This document shows positions 1-7,034 of a stretch of DNA of 64,000 bases, in pieces. Origin of the DNA: Glycocaulis sp. (GTDB lineage: Bacteria > Pseudomonadota > Alphaproteobacteria > Caulobacterales > Maricaulaceae); contig JAIUMI010000011.1 in the NCBI GenBank assembly GCA_022565665.1, positions 1 through 64,000 of the forward strand, given 5' to 3'. The notes beneath the pieces were generated by a model. That model was not told where the DNA came from. It made no database searches and saw only the letters and a program-made list of their open reading frames with translations. Each line of letters starts with the position of its first letter. Position 1 is the stretch's first letter. The translations under genes and the position numbers were made by a program.

Positions 1-189
1 AAGTATGAGTGCGTCTACCTGCATGCCTGGGAGACCGGATCGCAGGCGAAGGCAGGCGTGGGAGCCTGGATGAACTTCTACAATCACCGGCGTCCGCACA
101 CCGCTCATGGCGGGCGGCCGCCCGCCATGGTCTACTGGGAGCAGAGCCAAACCTATCAACCCGGTCAGCAGGAGCAAAAAGTAGCTTAA
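1..189 (+). mobile_element. IS3-family transposase (OrfB), C-terminal end only
   Basis: The reading frame is open from the first base and stops at 187-189. It encodes the last 62 residues of a DDE integrase-type transposase. The tail contains WMNFYNHRRPHTAHGGRPPA, the usual 'W..FYN..RPH...GG..P' end of IS3-family OrfB. The catalytic DDE residues lie upstream, outside the window, so it cannot be judged whether the element is intact. The family is recognised from the motif; the subgroup is not determined. Confidence 0.85.
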
Positions 190-203
190 AAACCGTCAGA
201 AAC

Positions 204-223
204 TGTCCAGGCAATGGGGAGTA
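204..223 (+). repeat. possible right end of the IS3-type element
   Basis: A short TGTCC-AGGCAATGGGGAG-type sequence follows 14 bp after the transposase stop. Similar sequences are common at the ends of IS3-family elements. The other end is outside the window, so the inverted repeat cannot be confirmed. Confidence 0.3.
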
Positions 224-230
224 GCTCACA

Positions 231-575
231 TCGCCCGAGGTGATCCGCCTTGCGGTGATGATGTATTTCCGGTTCCCGTTGTCGCTGCGGAACGTCGAGG
301 GCCTGCTCCACGAGCGGGGCGTGGATGTGAGTCACGAGACGGTGCGGTTCTAGTATATGCCCAGAGAGGGTTGGGTCTCAGCGCCACCCTCTCCGCCACT
401 ATTTCCAGGTGGACGACTTCCTGAAGGTGTGAGCGTGGATTCAGATCCACCAGCGCGACCATGCCCCGGTTCGCGCCCACCCCTCTCCAAAGCCATCTCT
501 ACAGCCGCGAAAATTTCAAGACGAAGCAGGACGCCGCCATGGCCGAGTGGCGCCAGCTCGCCGCCCGGTCACCGG
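231..575 (+). pseudogene. degraded IS6-like transposase remnants
   Basis: Two separated pieces of one transposase type are visible. At 231-353 the frame reads SPEVIRLAVMMYFRFPLSLR and then RNVEGLLHERGVDVSHETVR before a stop, which is the N-terminal part of IS6-family transposases. At about 488-571, in another frame, it reads SHLYSRENFKTKQDAAMAEW and then RQLAA, which matches their C-terminal tail. The catalytic DDE core between them is missing. The gene is therefore dead, left by deletion. The stretch from about 576 to 649 shows no gene. Confidence 0.7.
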
Positions 576-649
576 TGGACTGCCATACCGGGACCGGAGC
601 GCGTGCGTCTGACAGACCCTACCCTTCACGATCCTTATGGGGCTCGGCG

Positions 650-1699
650 TCAGCTGGCCGCCAGATCACCGGCTGGGTCCTTGAGATCGTCTTCCACCGC
701 CCATAGCCGGTCCTGGCCCCAATGGGCGGGCCGGTCATCGACGCGGAAGGCGGGCACGCCCCAGATGCCCAGCGCCAGCATGGCCTCGCGATTGGCCTCG
801 GCCTCTTCGCGCCAGCTCGCGTCGGCTAGCACGGCCTCCATGTCCGCCGCTGTGAGGCCCGCCCGTTCGCACAGCCTGAGAAGGCCTTTGCGGCTTCCAG
901 CGTCAATGCCGTCTGCGAACACGCCCTTGAGGAAGGAGTGGGCGAAGGCCACGCCCTTGCCGGTCTTCATGGCGTGGAAGGTGACGGCAAGACCGCGCTC
1001 GGCCGGGCGCCCCACCGGGTCGGCGATCAGGCCGAACGGCAAGCCCAGACGTTCTGCCTCGCGCTTGGTGTCGCGTACGATGTAGAGCCGTTTGGCGGTG
1101 GGCACGGGCAGGCCGCGCATCACCATGGGCAGGACCGGGCGCAGGCGCAGCTCGGCGTTGTGGGCCTCCGCCAGCGCGATCAGCCGGGCCATTGCGATAT
1201 AGCTGTAGGGGCTGCGCAGGGAGATGAAGGCTTCCACCACGGCCTGTCTCAAGGGTGTGACAGGCTGAAGCGTCACCTCGCGCCGGGGCGTGAAATACTC
1301 CACCGCCCGCCCGTTGATCGCGGCCAGCCGCTCTTCGAGATAGTGGAGCCGGTCGAGCCCCCAATACCATTCCCCGTCAAAATGGAACATGGCCCCGAGA
1401 TAATGGCCGAGACGCTGGCGCTCACGTACGCCCCTCGCCAGCGTGCGCTCCGGATCACCGGTCGCCTCCGGCACGGCCTCGCCCTTTCGCCAGGCTGTCT
1501 CTATTGCTGCGGCGGTGGCGGCGAAGGCACGCGCATCCCTGATGCCGGACAGAGCGGCTTCAGCCGCCCGAACGCCGTCTGCATCCGGCAGTGTGGCGGG
1601 TGGCAGCGCCAGGCCGAGCCCCGCGGCGAGTGTCTGCGCATCGCGCAGTGACCAGCGCGTCAGCCGCTCCCGGTCGGGCGCGCGCCTCGGGCCGGCCAT
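650..1699 (-). CDS. DsbA-family (2-hydroxychromene-2-carboxylate isomerase-like) protein
   Basis: A 349-residue cytoplasmic protein. The C-terminal half, from about residue 160, has the thioredoxin-like fold of the DsbA/kappa-GST/HCCA-isomerase family: EAFISLRSPYSYIAMARL is the typical start of that domain, and GIWGVPAFRVDD carries the cis-proline loop. There is no CxxC motif, which fits the isomerase/kappa-GST branch rather than an oxidoreductase. The N-terminal 150 residues are an extra region of unknown role. The ATG at 1699 is preferred to a TTG at 1720. It is divergent from the Mrp operon with about 53 bp between starts. The substrate is unknown. Confidence 0.7.
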   Translation of the reverse strand: MAGPRRAPDRERLTRWSLRDAQTLAAGLGLALPPATLPDADGVRAAEAALSGIRDARAFAATAAAIETAWRKGEAVPEATGDPERTLARGVRERQRLGHYLGAMFHFDGEWYWGLDRLHYLEERLAAINGRAVEYFTPRREVTLQPVTPLRQAVVEAFISLRSPYSYIAMARLIALAEAHNAELRLRPVLPMVMRGLPVPTAKRLYIVRDTKREAERLGLPFGLIADPVGRPAERGLAVTFHAMKTGKGVAFAHSFLKGVFADGIDAGSRKGLLRLCERAGLTAADMEAVLADASWREEAEANREAMLALGIWGVPAFRVDDRPAHWGQDRLWAVEDDLKDPAGDLAAS

Positions 1700-1752
1700 T
1701 TGCTTTCGCGTTCGGCGCAATATTTACTTCCTGCAACCGCCATCAGACAGGG

Positions 1753-2271
1753 ATGACGCTGCCTGCCGTGTCCTTTTCGCTCCTGCTTTCCGCACTCAAG
1801 CGTGCTGCGCTGCTGGGCCTTGCCTGGCTGGTCCTGACCGGCGGGGAGTTTGGCGCGTTGCCCTATATTCTCATCACTGTTCCGGCTGCTACGGCACTGA
1901 GCCTTCTCCTTCTCCCGCCGGGACCACGCCCTTTACGTCTCCTGCGCCTCGTCGCGCTGTTCCCAGGCTTTCTGGTGCGGTCGGTCATGGGCGGGGTGGA
2001 CGTGGCCTGGCGGGCCTTCCATCCACGCCTGCCCGTGAAGCCGGGCTGGATACATGTTGAAACCCGCATGCAGGACGGCCCCGCCCGCGCGCTTTACGGC
2101 GCAGAGACGAGCCTTCTGCCCGGCACGCTGTCTGCCGGTTGTGACGCGCGCGGCATGAAAATCCACTGCCTTGAGGTGACGGATCACACGCGTGAGCGGC
2201 TTAAAATCGAGGAAGAGCGCCTTGCGCGCGCGTTCTCACAGGATGAGGCGCAGGGCCGCGATGATGGCTGA
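1753..2271 (+). CDS. mrpE: Na+/H+ antiporter subunit E (MrpE/MnhE)
   Basis: A 172-residue membrane protein and first gene of an eight-gene Mrp operon. It has hydrophobic segments at about residues 12-30, 36-50 and 62-78, followed by a cytoplasmic domain. The stretch with 'VETRMQDGPARALYGAETSLLPGTL' character and the downstream 'HCLEV' are typical of MrpE. The ATG at 1753 gives the usual family length of about 160-170 residues; longer upstream reading only adds a non-conserved arginine-rich tail. MrpE is a non-pumping subunit needed for assembly and activity. Its end overlaps the start of the F subunit gene, so translation is probably coupled. Confidence 0.9.
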   Translation: MTLPAVSFSLLLSALKRAALLGLAWLVLTGGEFGALPYILITVPAATALSLLLLPPGPRPLRLLRLVALFPGFLVRSVMGGVDVAWRAFHPRLPVKPGWIHVETRMQDGPARALYGAETSLLPGTLSAGCDARGMKIHCLEVTDHTRERLKIEEERLARAFSQDEAQGRDDG

Positions 2272-2557
2272 CCTCTTCATGCTGACCGCCTTGTGCATAC
2301 TGATCTCGGTCGCTGGTGCGCTGATCCGCGCCTGGAGGGGGCCGGGCCGGGCCGACCGGATGATGAGCGCGCAGCTCATCGGCTCAGGGGGCGTGGGCAT
2401 TGCCGTGCTGATCGCGGCAGCGCGCAGCGAGCCCGCCATTCTGGACGTGGCGCTGGTGCTGGCGCTGCTCGCCGCCTTCGCGGCTCTGGCCTTCGTCAAG
2501 ACCGTCACGCCCGAAGGTGCGGGCGACCCGGAAGCGGACGAGGCTGAAACCCCATGA
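2261..2557 (+). CDS. mrpF: Na+/H+ antiporter subunit F (MrpF/MnhF)
   Basis: A 98-residue protein with three predicted membrane helices. It shows the MrpF pattern: GPGRADRMMSAQLIG after the first helix and 'ILDVALVLALLAAFAALAFVK' in the last. Tandem ATG codons at 2261 and 2264 both lie inside the end of the upstream gene; either could be used. It is a small subunit of the hetero-oligomeric Mrp complex in the inner membrane. It ends in an ATGA overlap with the G subunit gene. Confidence 0.92.
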   Translation: MMADLFMLTALCILISVAGALIRAWRGPGRADRMMSAQLIGSGGVGIAVLIAAARSEPAILDVALVLALLAAFAALAFVKTVTPEGAGDPEADEAETP

Positions 2558-2844
2558 GCGTTGTGGAAGGGATCATTGCGGGCCTGCTGGTGCTCGGCGT
2601 GTTCTTCTATGTCGCCGGAACGGTGGGGCTGCTGCGCTTTCCCGACACCCATTCGCGCCTGCATGCGCTGACCAAGGCGGACAATCTGGGCCTTGGCTTC
2701 ATCGTCATCGCGGCGGGCCTGCACTGGGGCGATGGCTGGATCGCAGGCAAGCTCGCCCTGGTCTGGCTGCTCACCCTGTTTGCAGCCGGAATGGCGGCCC
2801 AGCTGGTCGCGCGCGCAGCCCTGAAGGCGGAGGGCGGCGAGTGA
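2554..2844 (+). CDS. mrpG: Na+/H+ antiporter subunit G (MrpG/MnhG)
   Basis: A 96-residue, three-helix protein. The sequence GLLRFPDTHSRLHALTKADN is the family hallmark of MrpG/PhaG. It starts on an ATGA overlap with subunit F and ends in a GTGA overlap with the next gene. The length is normal for the family. In the complex MrpG packs beside MrpE and MrpF and is thought to contribute to the ion-translocating membrane module. Confidence 0.93.
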   Translation: MSVVEGIIAGLLVLGVFFYVAGTVGLLRFPDTHSRLHALTKADNLGLGFIVIAAGLHWGDGWIAGKLALVWLLTLFAAGMAAQLVARAALKAEGGE

Positions 2845-3770
2845 GCCTTGCCTTCGACCTTGCCCTTTGCGCGCTGATCCTTGGCGCTGCGGGTCTGGCC
2901 GTCGCCGGGCGCAATCTTTTTGGCTCTGTCGTCTTCTACATCGTCTATGGGGTGCTGATCGCGCTCGCCTGGGTCAGTCTCGGAGCCGCTGATGTCGCAC
3001 TCGCCGAGGCGGCCATCGGCGCAGGCGTGACCGGCGTTCTGCTGATCGGGGCCTGGCAAGGCATGAAGGATGCGGGCGGGCTGGAAGCCGAGATCACCCA
3101 AAGCCTGCCCGTGCGCGTCCTGGCGGGGCTGGGCGCCGCCGCGCTCGGCGGTCTGATCGGATTTGCGATCCTCTCCCTGCCCGGCCATGAGGGGCTGACC
3201 GGCCCGGTCGCGGAAAACCAGCCTGCTGTGAATCTTGGCAACCCAGTAACCGCCGTGCTGCTCAGCTTCAGGGCCTATGACACGCTGCTGGAAACGCTGG
3301 TGCTCAGCGCCGCACTGGCCGCCGTTTGGTCGCTGACCCCCGCGGGACTCTGGGGCGGGATTCCCGGCCCGAAGCACACAACGCGGCCTGATGGCGTGAT
3401 GGCGAGCTTTGGCCGCCTCCTGCCCCCTCTGGGCCTGCTGGTCGCGGTCTATCTGGTCTGGGCAGGCGCGGACCAGCCGGGCGGCGCGTTTCAGGCGGGC
3501 ACGGTGCTGGCGGCGGTATGGATACTGATCGTGCTGGCGGGCCTGCGCGATGAGCCGCGCCTGTCCAGCCTCACCTTGCGCGTGATCGTCATTGCCGGGC
3601 CGCTGGTCTTTCTCGGCGCCGCGCTGGCAGGCGCTCTCAGCGGTCTCGCGCTCGGCTATCCTGAAGGTCATGCCCGAACACTGATCCTCATCATCGAATA
3701 CGCCCTCACCCTCTCCATCGCGGCGACACTCGCCCTCCTGATCGCCGGTCCGGCAAGGCGGGCGCCATGA
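2841..3770 (+). CDS. fused DUF4040 (MbhD-like) and MrpB/MnhB antiporter subunit
   Basis: A 309-residue membrane protein starting at GTG 2841, overlapping subunit G by 4 bp. The N-terminal part, about residues 1-85, is a DUF4040/MbhD domain (ALAWVSLGAADVALAEAAIG, then GAGVTGVLL), equivalent to the C-terminal NuoJ-like end of MrpA. The rest, from about 190, is MnhB-like (LVAVYLVWAGADQPGGAFQ, 'GTVLAAVW'). This means MrpA is split here: its NuoL-like core is a separate downstream gene and its tail is fused to MrpB. The order matches archaeal Mbh/Mbs operons (MbhD-E-F). It is an inner-membrane protein of the antiporter complex. Confidence 0.85.
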   Translation: MSLAFDLALCALILGAAGLAVAGRNLFGSVVFYIVYGVLIALAWVSLGAADVALAEAAIGAGVTGVLLIGAWQGMKDAGGLEAEITQSLPVRVLAGLGAAALGGLIGFAILSLPGHEGLTGPVAENQPAVNLGNPVTAVLLSFRAYDTLLETLVLSAALAAVWSLTPAGLWGGIPGPKHTTRPDGVMASFGRLLPPLGLLVAVYLVWAGADQPGGAFQAGTVLAAVWILIVLAGLRDEPRLSSLTLRVIVIAGPLVFLGAALAGALSGLALGYPEGHARTLILIIEYALTLSIAATLALLIAGPARRAP

Positions 3771-4084
3771 TGGAGCTTCTGGCAGAGCGCGGCAGTCTGT
3801 TCGCGCTGACCGGCGCAGCTCTGATTGCGCTGGGGTTTTACGGCTTCATCATGCGCCGCGCGCTGATCCGCCGCCTGATCGCGTTCAACGTGATCGGCAG
3901 CGGGATATTCCTGCTCTTCGGCGGCACGGGCTATTTCGACGACGGGGTCGATCCGGTCCCGCAGGCCCTGATCATTACCGGTATCGTAGTCGCTCTTGCC
4001 CTGACGGCCTTTGCCGCCGCGCTTGCCGTAAGGCTCGCCCAGAGCGGTGATGACGAGGATGAGAATGCGGAGGCGGGCCGGTGA
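3767..4084 (+). CDS. mrpC: Na+/H+ antiporter subunit C (MrpC/MnhC, NuoK-like)
   Basis: A 105-residue protein with three membrane helices and an acidic tail. It is the NuoK-like subunit: 'ALIALGFYGFIMRR', 'LIAFNVIGSGIFLLFGG' and 'DPVPQALIITGIVVALALTAF' reproduce the MrpC pattern, including the conserved DPVPQALVLTAIVI-type loop and helix. It overlaps both neighbours by 4 bp. MrpC links the MrpA and MrpD antiporter-like modules. Confidence 0.93.
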   Translation: MMELLAERGSLFALTGAALIALGFYGFIMRRALIRRLIAFNVIGSGIFLLFGGTGYFDDGVDPVPQALIITGIVVALALTAFAAALAVRLAQSGDDEDENAEAGR

Positions 4085-5556
4085 ACCTGCTGTTCGCGCT
4101 CGTCGCCCTGCCCCTCCTCTTCATGCTGGCGAGCCTTGTGGCCGGACGCCACGGTCCTCGTCTGATCTGGCTGGCAGCGCCGCTGATGACCGGCCTCGCC
4201 GTATGGCTCGCGATGGTGGTCCATACCGCGCCGGAAGGCGGCGCGCTGGGTGGCTGGCCTGTTCCGCTTGGCATCATGCTGGAGGCTGACGGGCTGGCGG
4301 CTGCGCTGATGATGGCGAGCGCCATCACCGCCGCCATTACAGGACTCTTCGCGCTTGGCAGCTATGGCACCACACGGGCCGAAACCACGGGCAGCTACAC
4401 CTTCTGGCCGCTCTTCTATGGCCTGTGGGCTGCGGTCAATGCGGTGCTGGTCAGCCGCGATCTCTTCAATCTCTATGTCGCCATCGAGCTGTTATCGATC
4501 TGTGCGGTGGCACTGGCCGCCTTCGGGTCGCGCAAGGCAGCGATGGACTATCTGATGATCGCCCTGGCGGGCTCTCTGGCCTATCTGCTCGGCGTGGTGC
4601 TGATCTTTGCCGCCGTCGGCACGCTCGACCTTTCCCTCATCGCGGAGCGCGCGCCAGAGGCCCGGACAAGCATCCTCATCGGCGCGGCCCTCATCTCGGC
4701 AGGACTGATCGCCAAGACCGCGCTCTTCCCCCTGCATGGCTGGTTGCCGCCGGCCCATGGCGCAGCGCCGCCTGCGGTCAGCGCACTCCTCTCCGCACTG
4801 GTGGTGAAAGCCTCCTTCGTCATCCTGCTGCGGGTCTGGTTCGAGGCCCTGCCGGGGCTGACCGAACAAGCCATCATAACCGGGTTCGGGATGCTGGGTG
4901 CAGCCGCGATACTCTATGGCTCGGCCCTCGCTCTCCGGCAGGAGGGTCTGAAGGCCCTTATCGCCTATTCCACGGTGGCCCAGCTTGGCTATCTCTTCCT
5001 CGTCTTTCCACTGGCGGGCGGCGGGGAAACCATCACGCCCTGGGCGGCGGGTGCCTGGGGTGCGATGGGCTTTCACGCCAGCGCCCACATGCTCGCCAAG
5101 GCCGGGCTCTTCCTCGCTGCAGGGCTGATGATCCACGCCAGCGGCAATGGGCGCATGGACGGGCTGACCGGCCTTGCCAGAGCCATGCCTGTCACCACGC
5201 TCGCCTTTGCCCTGTGCGCCGTCTCGCTGATGGGCCTGCCGCCGAGCGGTGGCTTCATGGCGAAATATCTCATGCTGATTGCCTCTCTGGCGTCCGGGCA
5301 ATGGCCCTACGCGCTGGTCATCCTCGCAGGCGGGCTGATGGCGGCGGCCTATCTCTTCCGCCCGCTGGCGCGCATGTTTGCAGGCAACGAAACGCCCGCA
5401 ATCACGCCGCTGGCGCATCGCTGGCTGCCATTGGCACCGCTGGCGCTGGCGATAGCGGCAATGGCGCTCGGCCTGCTTTCGGCGGCTCCCTATGAGCTGA
5501 TGGCGTCCGGCCTGCCGGAAGCCGGTGAAGCCGGACTGGAGGAGGTGGAGCCATGA
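4081..5556 (+). CDS. mrpD: proton-conducting antiporter-like subunit 1 (MrpD/NuoN family)
   Basis: A 491-residue protein with about 14 membrane helices, a normal length for MrpD. The key charged residues of this superfamily are present: glutamate 136 in LYVAIELLSI (TM5) and lysine 212 in GLIAKTALFPLHGWLPPAH (TM7). The start is an ATGA-type overlap with subunit C. It is the first of three paralogous pump-like subunits in a row. Each is expected to form a proton or Na+ path in the inner membrane. Of the three it is closest to MrpD by position directly after MrpC. Confidence 0.88.
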   Translation: MNLLFALVALPLLFMLASLVAGRHGPRLIWLAAPLMTGLAVWLAMVVHTAPEGGALGGWPVPLGIMLEADGLAAALMMASAITAAITGLFALGSYGTTRAETTGSYTFWPLFYGLWAAVNAVLVSRDLFNLYVAIELLSICAVALAAFGSRKAAMDYLMIALAGSLAYLLGVVLIFAAVGTLDLSLIAERAPEARTSILIGAALISAGLIAKTALFPLHGWLPPAHGAAPPAVSALLSALVVKASFVILLRVWFEALPGLTEQAIITGFGMLGAAAILYGSALALRQEGLKALIAYSTVAQLGYLFLVFPLAGGGETITPWAAGAWGAMGFHASAHMLAKAGLFLAAGLMIHASGNGRMDGLTGLARAMPVTTLAFALCAVSLMGLPPSGGFMAKYLMLIASLASGQWPYALVILAGGLMAAAYLFRPLARMFAGNETPAITPLAHRWLPLAPLALAIAAMALGLLSAAPYELMASGLPEAGEAGLEEVEP

Positions 5557-7034
5557 ACACCACCATCCTCATCCCCGTCCTGCTGGTGCTGGCCCCGCTC
5601 ATCCCGGCCGTGGTGAGCGCATTTCTGTCCGGCCATACGGGCTGGCGCAATGGCGTGAATATCGGCTTTGCCGCACTGAAGCTGGCACTCGTCGCCTATG
5701 CGCTTGCGGGCGTGGCGGCCGGGGCGGAGTATGAATGGCGGATCGCGTTCGTGCCGGGCCTTGATCTGGTGCTGCGCCTTGATGCGCTGGCGCTGCTTTT
5801 CGTGACTCTCTCTACCGTTTTGTGGGTGGCAACGACGCTCTACGCCATCGCCTATCTCGAGGGCACGCCCCATCAGGCACGCTTCTTCGCCTTCTTCAAT
5901 CTGTGCGTCGTCGCCGCGAGCGGGATCGCCATGTCCGGCTCGCTCATCACCTTCTTCGTCTTCTACGAGGTGCTGACCCTCGCCACCTGGCCGCTGGTCG
6001 TCCACACTGGCAGCGCCAAGGCGATGGCGGCGGGACGCACTTATCTCGCCTACACACTGGCGGGGAGCGCCGCTTTGCTGGCCGGGATTGTCTGGCTGGA
6101 AAGCGGATCGGGGCCGGTGGAGTTCGCCGACGGGGCGGACCTTTCCGGCTTCTCCACACTGAGCGCTAGCGTGATCTTCGTCCTGCTTATCGGCGGGCTG
6201 GGCGCGAAGACAGCCCTTATTCCGCTCCATCCGTGGCTACCCGCGGCCATGGCCGCGCCAGCCCCGGTCAGCGCTTTGCTTCATGCCGTCGCCGTGGTGA
6301 AGGCGGGCGCGTTCGGCGTGGTGCGGGTGATCTATGATGTCTATGGCATCGAGACGGTTGCGGCTCTGGGCCTTGGCATACCGCTCGCGGCCCTTGCCTC
6401 GGCCACCATCATTTACGGCTCGCTGCAGGCCCTGCGTCAGAGCGATATCAAGAAGCGCCTTGCCTACTCCACCGTCAGCCAGGTCAGCTATATCGTGCTG
6501 GGCGCGAGCCTTGCCGGGCCGTTTGCCGTCATTGGCGGGCTGGTCCATCTCGTCCATCAGGGCCTGATGAAGATCACGCTCTTCTTCGGGGCGGGCGTAC
6601 TGGCCGAACGCGCCGGGATTACCGGCATCGCGCAGATGGACGGGATCGGGCGGCGCATGCCCATCACCATGGCAGCGTTCAGCGTTGCCGCGCTCGGCAT
6701 GATAGGGGTGCCGCCCGTCGCGGGCTTTGTCTCCAAATGGTATCTCGCCCTTGGCGGCTACCAGTCCGGGCCCAGCTGGGTAGTGGGCGTGCTCATCGCC
6801 TCGAGCCTTCTGAATGCAGCTTACTTCCTGCCCCTGCTCTACCGCGCCTGGCTGAAACCCTCGGCGGACACATTGCCCAGCCGGGAGACGCTGGCCAGCA
6901 CAAGGACGTGGCTCCTCATCCTGCCCGGCGCCTTCACGGCTGCGGCCGCGCTCGGCGCGGGGCTGTTTGCCGGGTTCGAACTTAGCCCGCTGGGCTGGGC
7001 GACGCTGATCGTTGAACGGATCTACCTGCCATGA
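5553..7034 (+). CDS. proton-conducting antiporter-like subunit 2 (MrpD/NuoM family)
   Basis: A 493-residue protein with about 14 helices. Glutamate 139 in FFVFYEVLTLATWPL and lysine 219 in GLGAKTALIPLHPWLPAAM are the conserved pump residues. The motif KKRLAYSTVSQVSYIVLGAS matches the 'K..LAYSTVSQ' signature of the family. It overlaps both neighbours by 4 bp and is evidently cotranscribed. It may act as a second MrpD or as the partner of the next subunit in place of MrpA. All core residues look intact. Confidence 0.87.
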   Translation: MNTTILIPVLLVLAPLIPAVVSAFLSGHTGWRNGVNIGFAALKLALVAYALAGVAAGAEYEWRIAFVPGLDLVLRLDALALLFVTLSTVLWVATTLYAIAYLEGTPHQARFFAFFNLCVVAASGIAMSGSLITFFVFYEVLTLATWPLVVHTGSAKAMAAGRTYLAYTLAGSAALLAGIVWLESGSGPVEFADGADLSGFSTLSASVIFVLLIGGLGAKTALIPLHPWLPAAMAAPAPVSALLHAVAVVKAGAFGVVRVIYDVYGIETVAALGLGIPLAALASATIIYGSLQALRQSDIKKRLAYSTVSQVSYIVLGASLAGPFAVIGGLVHLVHQGLMKITLFFGAGVLAERAGITGIAQMDGIGRRMPITMAAFSVAALGMIGVPPVAGFVSKWYLALGGYQSGPSWVVGVLIASSLLNAAYFLPLLYRAWLKPSADTLPSRETLASTRTWLLILPGAFTAAAALGAGLFAGFELSPLGWATLIVERIYLP

